Shown piece after piece: positions 1-8,528 of a DNA stretch of 64,000 bases (its first letter is position 1; each line of letters starts with the position of its first letter). This DNA is from Corallibacter vietnamensis (GTDB lineage: Bacteria; Bacteroidota; Bacteroidia; Flavobacteriales; Flavobacteriaceae). The stretch covers positions 930,001 through 994,000 of the forward strand of contig NZ_BAABBI010000001.1 of assembly GCF_039537875.1 (NCBI RefSeq), written 5' to 3'. The notes below the pieces were generated by a model, which worked only from the letters and a program-made list of their open reading frames with translations, ran no database searches and was not told where the DNA came from. Position numbers and translations under genes: made by a program.

Positions 1-381
1 TTTAAAGTGATGTATGATAGAGAGCCAAATGTAGGTGCTGCATACGAGTTAGCAGAACTATATTTACAAACTCAAAAACTAACAGAGGCAAATACTTATA
101 TTCAATACGGGTTATTGAACTCTCAAGATGATATGGCAAAAACATTTTATGAAACACAGCAGCCATATAGAGTGCCGTTAAAAGCAGCTTTTTTGTATTT
201 AAAAGGCTTGGTAAAGTTTAACGAAAATAAAACAGAGAATATTGATACTGCTATTTCGTTTTTAGATCAAGCGTTATCAATGGCGCCAAATTTCAATATG
301 GCAAATATTAGTAAAAACGCCCTGTTATCTCAAAAACAGAAACCTGCTGAAACTCAAAATTCAGGAGAAAATAAAAATTAG
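1..381 (+). CDS. TPR-repeat protein, C-terminal fragment
   Basis: Only the last 126 codons lie in the window; the frame is open to base 1, so the true start is upstream. The visible part is helical with paired-helix spacing typical of tetratricopeptide repeats (for example the segment around AYELAELYLQTQKLTEA and the later FLDQALSMAPNFNMA) and a polar Lys/Gln/Asn tail. TPR proteins are protein-interaction scaffolds; nothing here shows the partner. A bidirectional terminator follows, separating it from the convergent fbp gene. The family call is fairly safe; the role is unknown. Confidence 0.7.
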   Translation, partial: FKVMYDREPNVGAAYELAELYLQTQKLTEANTYIQYGLLNSQDDMAKTFYETQQPYRVPLKAAFLYLKGLVKFNENKTENIDTAISFLDQALSMAPNFNMANISKNALLSQKQKPAETQNSGENKN

Positions 382-402
382 ATAACGATATATTTAGAAC
401 AA

Positions 403-434
403 AAAAAGCAGCATAATTTTATGCTGCTTTTTTT
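403..434. terminator. Bidirectional rho-independent terminator
   Basis: An inverted repeat (AAAAAAGCAGCATAA / TTATGCTGCTTTTTT) flanked by A and T runs lies between the convergent TPR gene and fbp, so it can serve both strands. Confidence 0.85.
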
Positions 435-451
435 ATTGTTTTAAAATATGA

Positions 452-1459
452 CTATGCGTATTTGGCCATAAACTCTTCAGCCTTTTTCACCATGTTTTTA
501 CTACCGCAAATAAATGGTACACGCTGATGCAGCTCTGTAGGCTGTATGTCTAATATACGAGTAAATCCGTCACTTGCCATACCGCTTGCTTGTTCTGCTA
601 AAAAAGCCATCGGATTGCATTCATAAAGTAAACGTAATTTACCATTTGAGTTTTTAGAACTTTTTGGATATAGATAAATCCCACCTTTTATCATATTTCT
701 ATGAAAGTCAGATACTAAAGAGCCTATATATCTACTTGTATAAGGGCGATCACCTTCTTCCATTTGGCAATACTTTATGTAATCTTTGATGCCTTGTGGA
801 AAGTGGATGTAGTTTCCTTCGTTTACGGAATAAATATGACCATCTTCAGGGAACTTCATATCAGGATGTGATAAGTAAAATGTTCCAATTGCTGGGTTAA
901 GTGTAAAACCATTTACGCCATCTCCAGTAGTATAAACAATCATTGTTGATGTTCCATAAACAACATAGCCTGCAGCAACTTGTTGGTTTCCTTTTTGAAG
1001 AAAATCCTCAATAGTTACAGGAGTTCCAACAGGTGTAACACGTCTATAAATAGAAAATATTGTTCCAACAGAAACATTAACATCAATGTTTGAAGAACCA
1101 TCAAGCGGATCAATTAAAACCACATATTTATTCTGATTATTTTCATCTTGACTGTTTATAGTTATAAAATCATCTTCTTCTTCACTCGCAATACCACAAA
1201 CAATATTTCTCTTGGTCATGGTTTGTATAAACTTGTTATTCGCATAAACATCTAGCTTTTGTTGGTCTTCACCTTGAATGTTAGTATCACCAGCTGCGCC
1301 AATAATATCAACCAAACCAGCCTTGTTTACTTCGTGATTTACAACTTTTGCAGCTAGCCTTATTGAATTAATAAGTCTAGATAATTCTCCAGATGTATAC
1401 TTAAATGATGCTTGATTTTCAATGATAAACTCTCCTAGAGTTTGATTTTTTCGAGACAT
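452..1459 (-). CDS. fbp: Class I fructose-1,6-bisphosphatase
   Basis: The 335-residue length matches the class I family. It hydrolyses fructose-1,6-bisphosphate to fructose-6-phosphate, the committed cytosolic step of gluconeogenesis. The metal- and substrate-binding signature DPLDGSS is at residues 117-123, and the acidic EEE metal cluster at 93-95 precedes it. The start MSRKNQTLGEFI matches the usual N-terminus of flavobacterial homologues. It is a monocistronic minus-strand gene with its own terminator at the 3' side. The 122-bp region to the divergent GNAT gene probably holds both promoters. Nothing odd was seen. Confidence 0.96.
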   Translation of the reverse strand: MSRKNQTLGEFIIENQASFKYTSGELSRLINSIRLAAKVVNHEVNKAGLVDIIGAAGDTNIQGEDQQKLDVYANNKFIQTMTKRNIVCGIASEEEDDFITINSQDENNQNKYVVLIDPLDGSSNIDVNVSVGTIFSIYRRVTPVGTPVTIEDFLQKGNQQVAAGYVVYGTSTMIVYTTGDGVNGFTLNPAIGTFYLSHPDMKFPEDGHIYSVNEGNYIHFPQGIKDYIKYCQMEEGDRPYTSRYIGSLVSDFHRNMIKGGIYLYPKSSKNSNGKLRLLYECNPMAFLAEQASGMASDGFTRILDIQPTELHQRVPFICGSKNMVKKAEEFMAKYA

Positions 1460-1556
1460 GAAACCTGTAGTGTTGTGTTTTTACAAATATCGTATTTTTT
1501 ACGAAACTACAACGTTTTCGTCAAAGATTAATAATAGATAATCACTTACTTTAAGT

Positions 1557-1564
1557 TATATTTG
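1557..1564 (+). promoter_or_regulatory. Possible Bacteroidota -7 element (TATATTTG)
   Basis: The motif matches the Bacteroidota -7 consensus TAnnTTTG and lies 17 bp before the GNAT start codon. No TTTG -33 element is seen at the usual 19-bp spacing, so in AT-rich DNA this could be chance. Confidence 0.3.
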
Positions 1565-1581
1565 GTATTAAAATAATTCAT

Positions 1582-2061
1582 ATGAATTTTACTATTAGAG
1601 TCGCTGAAAAGGGTGATATGACTGCTGTATTAAATTTAATTAATGAACTTGCTGTTTTTGAAAAAGAACCAGATGCTGTTGAGGTGACTGTAAATGATTT
1701 AGTTAATTATGGTTTTTCTAATAATCCATCTTTTCATTGTTTTGTTGCAGAGTATCACACTAAAATAGTAGGGATAGCGTTGGTTTATATGCGATTCTCT
1801 ACTTGGAAAGGCGCTGTTTTACATCTAGAAGATTTAATAGTAAGTCAAGATATGCGAGGCCAAGGATTAGGAACTCTTTTGCTTGATGAAGTTGTAAAAT
1901 ATGGAAATCAGTTAGGCGTGAAAAGAATAAGCTGGGAAGTGCTAGACTGGAATGAGTCTGCAATAGCTTTTTATGAAAAAAAGGGTGCCAACGTTATGAG
2001 AGATTGGAATGTTGTTCAACTTGATGAAAATGCTATTAAAGCGTATATATCAAAACTATAA
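1582..2061 (+). CDS. GNAT family N-acetyltransferase
   Basis: A 159-residue single-domain GNAT protein. The acetyl-CoA pyrophosphate-binding motif A is visible as DMRGQGLGTLLL (about residues 93-104), preceded by a hydrophobic beta strand (HLEDLIVS) and followed by the motif B segment NESAIAFYEKKGA. It resembles the spermidine/diamine acetyltransferase-like group (SAT-like length and the WNVVQLD ending), but the substrate cannot be read from sequence. Its stop codon overlaps the aspartate kinase start (TAATG), so the two genes are translationally coupled and cotranscribed. Confidence 0.88.
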   Translation: MNFTIRVAEKGDMTAVLNLINELAVFEKEPDAVEVTVNDLVNYGFSNNPSFHCFVAEYHTKIVGIALVYMRFSTWKGAVLHLEDLIVSQDMRGQGLGTLLLDEVVKYGNQLGVKRISWEVLDWNESAIAFYEKKGANVMRDWNVVQLDENAIKAYISKL

Positions 2062-3311
2062 TGCAAGTATTTAAATTTGGAGGCGCATCAATAAATGATG
2101 CCAACGGAGTAAAAAATTTGGCAACTGTATTAAAAACAGTTGGGTATGAAAACACATTGGTTGTTATCTCTGCTATGGGAAAAACCACCAATGCTATAGA
2201 AGGAGTTATAGATAACTATTTTAATAATAAAGCAGAACTTCAAAGTTCAATTCAAGATTTAAAAAAATACCACAATGCTATTTTATTAGATTTGTTTGAT
2301 AATGAACAGCATGTAGTCTTTAAAAAAGTTGCGACACTTTTTGATGAGCTAGGAGTTTTTTTTGATAGAAATAAATCTCCTGACTATAATTTTGTTTATG
2401 ATCAAACAATTTGCTTTGGAGAACTAGTATCTACAACGATTGTAAGTTGTTACCTGAATGATATTGGTCTTAATAATTATTGGCTAGATGTTAGGGAGTT
2501 TATAAAAACAGATAATTATTATCGTAGCGCGCATGTAAACTGGGAGATTACCCAAGCTCAAATAGCAACAAATTTTAACACAGGTGTTTTAAACATTACT
2601 CAAGGGTTTTTAGGAAGTGATGCTAATAACTTTACAACAACACTTGGGCGAGAAGGAAGTGATTATACCGCTGCAATTTTTGCATATTGTCTCAATGCAA
2701 AAAGTGTTACCATATGGAAAGATGTTCCAGGTGTTCTAAATGCCGATCCTAGATATTTTGAAAACGCGCAGTTGCTTAACACAATTTCTTACAGAGAAGC
2801 GATAGAACTTGCTTTTTATGGAGCATCAGTAATTCACCCTAAAACACTACAGCCTTTACAGCAAAAAGAAATTCCGCTAAAAGTAAAATCGTTTTTAAAA
2901 CCAGAGAATGAAGGCACAATAGTATGCAAAGGTTATGGTATAGAGCCTGCAGTTCCTTGTTTTATTGTGAAAAAAAGCCAAGTGTTAATTTCATTATCAT
3001 CATTAGACTTCTCTTACATTGTAGAAGAGAATATTAGCGATATTTTTAATCTATTACATTTATACAAAATGAAAGTACACATGATTCAGAATTCAGCTAT
3101 TAGCTTTTCCGTTTGTGTTGACGATATGTATAGAAACCTTGAGAAATTACTACAGCATTTAAGAGCTAGATTTAGAGTAACCTGTAACGAAAATGTATCG
3201 CTTTATACCATTAGGCATTACAACGACGCTTCTGTAAAGCAAATAGAAACCGGGAAAAACGTATTATTAAAGCAGCTGACACAAAAAACAGTGCAAATAG
3301 TAACTAAATAA
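2061..3311 (+). CDS. Aspartate kinase (monofunctional)
   Basis: It phosphorylates L-aspartate to open the lysine, threonine, methionine and diaminopimelate pathway. The N-terminal KFGGAS (residues 5-10) is the family's KFGG(T/A)S nucleotide-binding motif. TLGREGSDYTAA and DVPGVLNADPR (about residues 193-232) are the substrate and ATP loops. The C-terminal ~120 residues fit the regulatory ACT region. At 416 residues it is not fused to homoserine dehydrogenase or to diaminopimelate decarboxylase. It overlaps the upstream GNAT gene by one base, and olsF follows 22 bp later, so all three are probably one operon. Which feedback effector applies (Lys or Thr) cannot be told. Confidence 0.93.
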   Translation: MQVFKFGGASINDANGVKNLATVLKTVGYENTLVVISAMGKTTNAIEGVIDNYFNNKAELQSSIQDLKKYHNAILLDLFDNEQHVVFKKVATLFDELGVFFDRNKSPDYNFVYDQTICFGELVSTTIVSCYLNDIGLNNYWLDVREFIKTDNYYRSAHVNWEITQAQIATNFNTGVLNITQGFLGSDANNFTTTLGREGSDYTAAIFAYCLNAKSVTIWKDVPGVLNADPRYFENAQLLNTISYREAIELAFYGASVIHPKTLQPLQQKEIPLKVKSFLKPENEGTIVCKGYGIEPAVPCFIVKKSQVLISLSSLDFSYIVEENISDIFNLLHLYKMKVHMIQNSAISFSVCVDDMYRNLEKLLQHLRARFRVTCNENVSLYTIRHYNDASVKQIETGKNVLLKQLTQKTVQIVTK

Positions 3312-3333
3312 AACATTTAGTACATTTACAATT

Positions 3334-5166
3334 ATGACCAAACCACAAGATAAAGGATTAGTAACCGCAAAAGAAGTAGCAAAAGCCATACAGTTAGATA
3401 AGTACGGAATTGCAGGAACTTTTTTTGGTTGGATGCTTATGAAAGTGTTAAAAATATCGACACTTAATAACATATACAATAGAAATAAACATTTAGAGAA
3501 ATTAGAGTTTTTAGATAGTATTTTGAATGAATTTCAAATCAAATTTGAAATCCCTGAAGAAGACTTAAAACGTTTACCAAAAGATGGTGCTTACATAACA
3601 GTTTCAAACCATCCTCTAGGTGGAATTGATGGCATTTTATTGCTAAAATTAATGTTAGAGCAACGCGAAGACTTTAAAATTATAGCCAACTTTCTTTTGC
3701 ATAGAATAGAGCCTTTAAAGCCATATATAATGCCTGTAAACCCTTTTGAAAGCAGGAAAGATGTAAAGTCTAGTATTTCAGGTTTTAAAAGTGCTATTTC
3801 TCACTTAAAAGAAGGGCATCCGCTTGGTGTTTTTCCGGCAGGAGAAGTCTCTACTTACAAAGATGGCAAATTAGTAGTTGATAAACCTTGGGAAGAAGCA
3901 GCAATGAAATTAATAAAAAAAGCTGAAGTTCCAGTTGTTCCTATATATTTCCATGCCAAGAACAGTCAGTTGTTTTATAAGTTATCCAAAATTAGCGATA
4001 CATTTAGAACAGCCAAGCTTCCGTCAGAACTACTTACACAAAAACGACGTGTTATTAAAGTAAGAATAGGAAGACCTATATCTGTAAATGATCAAAAAGA
4101 ACACGCAACCTTACCAGAGTTTTCAGAGTTTTTAAGACGAAAAACATATATGCTATCAAATTCTTTTGATGAAAAAGGGAAGTTTTTAAGTAATATTTCG
4201 TCAACATTAAAAGTGCCTAAACCACCTAAACGTATTGCAACACCAATAGATAAGGCTGTTATGAATAAAGAGGTTGAAGCAGCAAGAGATGGTGATTATA
4301 GATTACTACAAAGTAAAAACTACGAGGTGTTTTTAACACCAGCAAATGTTATACCTAATGTATTAAGAGAAATAGGTCGTTTACGCGAAATAACCTTTAG
4401 GGAAGTAGGAGAGGGAACTAATGAAGCCATAGATTTAGATGCTTTTGATACCTATTATCATCATATGTTTTTATGGGATAATGAACAACAGCTTATTGCT
4501 GGTGCTTACAGAATGGGATTGGGCTCTGAAATATTTAAACGTTTTGGTATAGATGGTTTTTACCTTCAAGATTTATTTCGTTTTGAGCCTGAATTACATA
4601 AAATGATGAGCCAGTCTATAGAAATGGGACGTGCTTTTATCATTAAAGAATATCAGCAAAAACCAATGCCTTTATTTTTACTATGGAAAGGTATTGTGCA
4701 TACAACCTTAAGGTATCCAGAGCACAAGTTTTTAATAGGAGGCGTTAGTATTAGTAACCAGTTTACAAACTTTTCAAAATCTCTTATGATAGAGTTTATG
4801 AAATCTCATTATTACGATCCTTACATAGCACAGTATGTTCATCCTAAAAAAGAGTTTAAAGTAAAACTGAAAGATGCTGATAAGGACTTTGTTTTTGATG
4901 AAACAGAAGCAGATTTAAACAAGTTTGATAAAATTATAGATGAAGTAGAGCCAGGAGCTTTAAGGCTGCCCGTTTTACTTAAAAAGTACATCAAGCAAAA
5001 TGCAAAGCTTGTAGCTTTTAATGTAGACCCTTTATTTAATAACTCTGTTGATGGCTTGATGTATATAAAAATTGCCGATTTGCCAGAGAGTACTGTCAGA
5101 CCTGTTATGGAAGAGTTTCAAGCAGAATTAGAACAAAAACTTTCAGAGCAAAATGAAGAAGAGTAA
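3334..5166 (+). CDS. olsF: Bifunctional ornithine lipid synthase (O- and N-acyltransferase)
   Basis: The 610-residue protein has two acyltransferase halves. The N-terminal half is PlsC-like: NHPLGGID at residues 92-99 carries the catalytic His/Asp pair, and FPAGEVS at 167-173 is the substrate-binding block. The C-terminal half (about 330-520) is GNAT-like of the OlsB/hemolysin type, with LREITFREVGEGTN and an RMGLG strand. This arrangement is the OlsF family, in which the C-terminal domain N-acylates ornithine and the N-terminal domain adds the second acyl chain to give ornithine lipid; an OlsF is known from Flavobacterium johnsoniae. It acts at the inner membrane face. The last codons overlap the next gene by 14 bp. 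Confidence 0.85.
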   Translation: MTKPQDKGLVTAKEVAKAIQLDKYGIAGTFFGWMLMKVLKISTLNNIYNRNKHLEKLEFLDSILNEFQIKFEIPEEDLKRLPKDGAYITVSNHPLGGIDGILLLKLMLEQREDFKIIANFLLHRIEPLKPYIMPVNPFESRKDVKSSISGFKSAISHLKEGHPLGVFPAGEVSTYKDGKLVVDKPWEEAAMKLIKKAEVPVVPIYFHAKNSQLFYKLSKISDTFRTAKLPSELLTQKRRVIKVRIGRPISVNDQKEHATLPEFSEFLRRKTYMLSNSFDEKGKFLSNISSTLKVPKPPKRIATPIDKAVMNKEVEAARDGDYRLLQSKNYEVFLTPANVIPNVLREIGRLREITFREVGEGTNEAIDLDAFDTYYHHMFLWDNEQQLIAGAYRMGLGSEIFKRFGIDGFYLQDLFRFEPELHKMMSQSIEMGRAFIIKEYQQKPMPLFLLWKGIVHTTLRYPEHKFLIGGVSISNQFTNFSKSLMIEFMKSHYYDPYIAQYVHPKKEFKVKLKDADKDFVFDETEADLNKFDKIIDEVEPGALRLPVLLKKYIKQNAKLVAFNVDPLFNNSVDGLMYIKIADLPESTVRPVMEEFQAELEQKLSEQNEEE

Positions 5167-6169
5167 ACTTACATATATAGCATTGCTATTTTGTATTTCT
5201 AATCTTTTTTCTCAAGAAATAACTGGTGTCGTTTTAAATAAAAAAAACAATTTGCCGCTAGAAGGCGCTACTATTTATTTTGATAATACAACAAAAGGAA
5301 CTATATCAAACTCTAAAGGTTTTTTTTCATTAGATTTTGATAGATCCTTAAACACACCATTAATAGTTTCTTTTTTAGGTTATAAAAAGAAAACAGTTAC
5401 AAATTATAATTCTAATACACCTTTAAAAATTTACCTTGAAGAAGATGTTAGTGCTTTAAGCGAAGTGTTTTTATCTTCAGAAGATGAATGGTCAAGAGCC
5501 TATAAATTAAATCAATTTAAAACGCATTTTTTAGGTGTGTCTGAAAATGCAAAATCATGTAAGATTCTTAACGAAGATGCACTTGTCTTAAAGTTTATAA
5601 AATCTGAAAAACAATTAGTAGCTATTGCAAAAAAGCCATTAATTATTGTAAATAATAATCTTAAGTACCAAATCAATTACGAGTTAAAAGACTTTGAAGT
5701 CAAATATACATCTGATGGTGATGCTGAACCTTATATAGCTACTTCGGTATATTACGCAGGGACATCCTATTACAAATCTGAAGGTGATGACAAACAGCGT
5801 ATTTTAAAACGTAGAGGTAAGGTTTATAAAGGCTCAGTATTACATTTTATGAGAGCACTTTTAAAAGGAAAACTTAAAGATCAAGGTTATAGAATTATTT
5901 ATGATAAGCGCGATGTTCCACCAGAAAATTTTATAAGCATTTATGCTACAGATAACCCATTAATTTACAAAGTGAGACTTTTTAAACCATTGATAGTTGT
6001 TTATGATAATAATGTTAGTAGGCAGTCTTCAATTAAAACACTTGGTACTTATTTTTATATTGATAGCTACGGTAATCATTCTCCAGTAAACGAAGTCATA
6101 TTTACGGGGCATTTTGGAAATCAAAGAATGGGAGATACCTTACCACTTGATTATGAATCAAATTTTTAA
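5153..6169 (+). CDS. Exported protein with CarboxypepD_reg-like domain
   Basis: The 338-residue protein has a signal peptide (MKKSKLTYIALLFCISNLFSQ), then a carboxypeptidase regulatory-like beta-sandwich (about 22-95: ITGVVLNKKNNLPLEGATIYF ending in LKIYLEED), the same domain found at the N-terminus of SusC/TonB receptors. The remaining ~240 residues are unassigned and not hydrophobic. Such stand-alone proteins are common in Bacteroidota and are thought to act at the outer membrane or periplasm; the function is unknown. It overlaps olsF by 14 bp, so cotranslation is likely, which hints at an envelope role linked to ornithine lipids, but this is inference only. Confidence 0.8.
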   Translation: MKKSKLTYIALLFCISNLFSQEITGVVLNKKNNLPLEGATIYFDNTTKGTISNSKGFFSLDFDRSLNTPLIVSFLGYKKKTVTNYNSNTPLKIYLEEDVSALSEVFLSSEDEWSRAYKLNQFKTHFLGVSENAKSCKILNEDALVLKFIKSEKQLVAIAKKPLIIVNNNLKYQINYELKDFEVKYTSDGDAEPYIATSVYYAGTSYYKSEGDDKQRILKRRGKVYKGSVLHFMRALLKGKLKDQGYRIIYDKRDVPPENFISIYATDNPLIYKVRLFKPLIVVYDNNVSRQSSIKTLGTYFYIDSYGNHSPVNEVIFTGHFGNQRMGDTLPLDYESNF

Positions 6170-6170
6170 T

Positions 6171-6203
6171 AAAAAAGCCGCAAACAGTGTTTGTGGCTTT
6201 TTT
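6171..6203. terminator. Bidirectional terminator after the olsF operon
   Basis: An inverted repeat (AAAAAAGCCGCAAACA / GTTTGTGGCTTTTTT, one G-U pair) with A and T flanks lies between the convergent CarboxypepD_reg gene and the VOC gene. Confidence 0.8.
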
Positions 6204-6231
6204 ATTCTTTAGTTTAAAAAAATATAATGGT

Positions 6232-6618
6232 TTACAAAAAAGCTTTATCAATAGGTTCCCAAAGTTCAATTTTGTTGCCATCGTTATCCATAATCCAACC
6301 AAATTTTCCGTAGCTGTATTCTTCCATTTCTCCAACAATGGTAACGCCTTCGTCTTTTAATGTTTTTAGTAATTCTTCAAGATTTTCTACGCGATAATTA
6401 AACATAAAATCTTTTTTTGAAGGCTGATAATACGCTGTGTCTTCAGCAAACGGACTCCATTGTGTTGAGCAATCGTTACCTTCTTTATCTTTCCACCAAA
6501 AAGTGCAACCATAATCATCGGTGTTAAACCCTAAATGTTTTTTGTACCAGTCTTTTGTTGCTTTTGGATCTTTTGTTTTAAAGAACAATCCGCCAATGCC
6601 TGTAACGCGTTTTTTCAT
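6232..6618 (-). CDS. VOC (glyoxalase/bleomycin-resistance fold) family protein
   Basis: A 128-residue protein with the paired beta-alpha-beta-beta-beta units of the vicinal oxygen chelate fold: an N-terminal GIGGLFFKTKDPKATKDWY strand-helix and a C-terminal DNDGNKIELWEP strand, which supplies the usual metal-binding Glu. Members include lyases, dioxygenases and resistance proteins; the reaction cannot be deduced. It is the last gene of a minus-strand run and starts one base after the DUF1801 stop, so the two are probably cotranscribed. Confidence 0.85.
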   Translation of the reverse strand: MKKRVTGIGGLFFKTKDPKATKDWYKKHLGFNTDDYGCTFWWKDKEGNDCSTQWSPFAEDTAYYQPSKKDFMFNYRVENLEELLKTLKDEGVTIVGEMEEYSYGKFGWIMDNDGNKIELWEPIDKAFL

Positions 6619-6619
6619 T

Positions 6620-7078
6620 TTATTTCTTTTTAAGGTTGGTTTCGTATATATCTATCCATTGATCTGGAGTTAGTTTTGTGCAGAGTTCAGCAATTAATTC
6701 CATTGGAATATCATTAATACGCTTAAAACGCACGCAACTTTTTCCCATATCTAGCTTGTACTTACTGTGTTTTGGGTATTCGTTTACAAACCAATCGTGT
6801 ATTTCTGGTACTGCATAAATACCACTATGGTAAAGATTTATTGAATTTTTTTGTGAAGCAAAACTCATGAATGGTAATGGTTCTTCTGGTGTGCAATGGT
6901 AACCATCAGGATATTTGCTATGTGGTACATAATAGCCTATCATACCATATTGAATACCTTCTTCAAAACCTTTTGGTAAGTTGGCTTTAATGGTTTTGCG
7001 TAATGCTTTTAAAACGTCTTGACGTTCTTCAGGAACTTGACTTATATAATCTTCGGGAGATGATGCTTTGTATTGCAT
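6620..7078 (-). CDS. DUF1801 domain protein
   Basis: A 152-residue cytosolic protein with the DUF1801/YdhG-like signature: an N-terminal SPEDYISQVPEERQDVLKALRKTI helix region, the central YGMIGYYVPHSKYPDGYH, and the conserved FMSFASQKNSINLYHSGIY strand. The fold is related to YdhG/YjbR-type small domains; the biochemical role is unknown. It sits 6 bp downstream of the DUF4199 gene and 1 bp upstream of a VOC gene in what looks like one minus-strand transcription unit. Confidence 0.8.
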   Translation of the reverse strand: MQYKASSPEDYISQVPEERQDVLKALRKTIKANLPKGFEEGIQYGMIGYYVPHSKYPDGYHCTPEEPLPFMSFASQKNSINLYHSGIYAVPEIHDWFVNEYPKHSKYKLDMGKSCVRFKRINDIPMELIAELCTKLTPDQWIDIYETNLKKK

Positions 7079-7084
7079 AATAAT

Positions 7085-7594
7085 TTATTTTTTTCGTTGT
7101 AAAATTAAAGCAGATATTAAAGATAGTACAAACCCAATTAATACAACGGTTACAAACATTAAGACTGCCATAAATCCAGAGCCACCATAATCTTGCATTT
7201 GTTGTGTGAGTTCTGCTTTTTTAGCTTCTAGTTCTGCACCAGAGTAGGTACTTTCATAAGTTTTTAAAGTGACTTCTAAATATTCTGAAGCAAAATCAGG
7301 GTTAATTACGGTTGTATAAATGTAATCTACCATAGCAATTCCAAGTCCTGTTAAAGCTGAAATTAATAAGCCAATAACCAAAGCTTTTCCAAAACTTACA
7401 GCACCATTATTTACTTTGTCGCGATAGTGTTTTATCCCAAAAAATATAAATGATAATGAGGCAATCATTGACGCATAACCAATAACTTCTTGAGCCGAAT
7501 AGCTTAAGTTTTTACCAAAGGTTAATGCTAAAAAGAATAAAACAGCGGCAGTTATAAGTCCGTAGCCACCATATTTTAGTACAGTTTTTTTCAT
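7085..7594 (-). CDS. DUF4199 integral membrane protein
   Basis: The 169-residue protein has four hydrophobic segments (about residues 8-26, 36-52, 69-92 and 140-164) with a charged periplasmic or cytosolic loop of 40 residues (YLEVTLKTYESTYSGAELEAKK) between TM3 and TM4. This layout and the loop sequence style match DUF4199, a family restricted largely to Bacteroidota. No enzymatic motif is visible. It lies in a cluster of small minus-strand genes with VOC, DUF1801 and a LuxR-type regulator. Confidence 0.75.
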   Translation of the reverse strand: MKKTVLKYGGYGLITAAVLFFLALTFGKNLSYSAQEVIGYASMIASLSFIFFGIKHYRDKVNNGAVSFGKALVIGLLISALTGLGIAMVDYIYTTVINPDFASEYLEVTLKTYESTYSGAELEAKKAELTQQMQDYGGSGFMAVLMFVTVVLIGFVLSLISALILQRKK

Positions 7595-7628
7595 GTTGTT
7601 AGTTAGTTTTATAAGTTAAAAAAGGGTT

Positions 7629-8000
7629 TTAAATATGTTGATCAATTAATATGGTATTACCATCAGGATCGGTTAAAACCAAACTTGCAGGCCCTGAAGT
7701 TGTCTCGTCTGCTTCACTTTGCAACGCTATGTTTTTACTTTTTAAATGCTGCTGAATTTGCCTAACATCTGTAAACGCATCTAATGTTTTTGCATTTTCG
7801 TCCCAACCAGGATTAAAGGTAAGTATATTGTTTTCAAACATACCTTGAAACAAGCCTACTAAAGCCTTACCATTTTTCATGATGAGGTAGTTTTTTTCTA
7901 AATCACCAGCAAAAACGGTGAATCCTAAATTTTCATAAAATGCCTTTGAAACAGTAATGTTTTTTACGCTTAAACTAATTGAAAATGCGCCTAATTCCAT
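7629..8000 (-). CDS. VOC family protein (glyoxalase-like)
   Basis: I chose the start at MELGAFSISLSVKNI (position 8000) rather than the longer frame from 8063, because the extra 21 residues (Arg/Ser-rich) do not fit the fold and the first beta strand begins exactly here. The 123-residue product has the VOC signature: ISLSVKNITVSKAFYENLGF at the start and SLVLTDPDGNTILIDQH at the end. A possible metal ligand Glu is replaced by Ile/Asp in the last strand, so metal binding is uncertain. The substrate is unknown. Confidence 0.82.
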   Translation of the reverse strand: MELGAFSISLSVKNITVSKAFYENLGFTVFAGDLEKNYLIMKNGKALVGLFQGMFENNILTFNPGWDENAKTLDAFTDVRQIQQHLKSKNIALQSEADETTSGPASLVLTDPDGNTILIDQHI

Positions 8001-8108
8001 AATTGAGTGGTATTGATTAATTTTTGATACAAAACTACGAGAAGCCTTTAAAAATCGACTCATACTAAAGTACCAAACCGTTAGTACTTTGGTCTAAAAT
8101 ACATAATT

Positions 8109-8519
8109 TCACAGTATTTGAAGCTCTTTTGCAACTTGAAGTGCTTGCGTGCGTCTTTTGGCATTTAATTTTACCAATAAGTTAGATACATGCGTTTTTA
8201 TGGTGCTTTCTGATAGGAATAATGTCTCGGCAATTTCTTTGTTTGATAACCCTTGAGCAATATGTTGAAGCACTTCATATTCTCGTGATGTAATATCTAA
8301 TTCTTTTATTTTATTGTGGTCAATTTTGGTTGTATCAACAGTTTCTTTTTGAAGACTTTTTTTGTTGAGGTAAATACCAACAATTAGGAAAACAATCGCA
8401 ATAACAGCAATTATAATTTCAATGTTTACATTTCCAGATATGATAGCGTATTTGCTAACCTGAAAAAGTAGTAACAAGGCAAAAATTAAACCAGCAAAAA
8501 CAGCTATTGTTTTTTTCAT
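8109..8519 (-). CDS. Membrane-anchored LuxR-type HTH regulator
   Basis: The 136-residue protein has two N-terminal hydrophobic segments (about residues 5-25 and 32-50), a short charged linker, then a GerE/LuxR helix-turn-helix (about 75-132: LDITSREYEVLQHIAQGLSNKEIAETL then STIKTHVSNLLVKLNAKRRTQA). There is no receiver or autoinducer domain, so any signal must come through the membrane segments or a partner. The conserved residues of the DNA-recognition helix are intact. It is probably the regulator of the adjacent small minus-strand genes, which is inference from position. Confidence 0.82.
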   Translation of the reverse strand: MKKTIAVFAGLIFALLLLFQVSKYAIISGNVNIEIIIAVIAIVFLIVGIYLNKKSLQKETVDTTKIDHNKIKELDITSREYEVLQHIAQGLSNKEIAETLFLSESTIKTHVSNLLVKLNAKRRTQALQVAKELQIL

Positions 8520-8528
8520 AGTTGAAAG

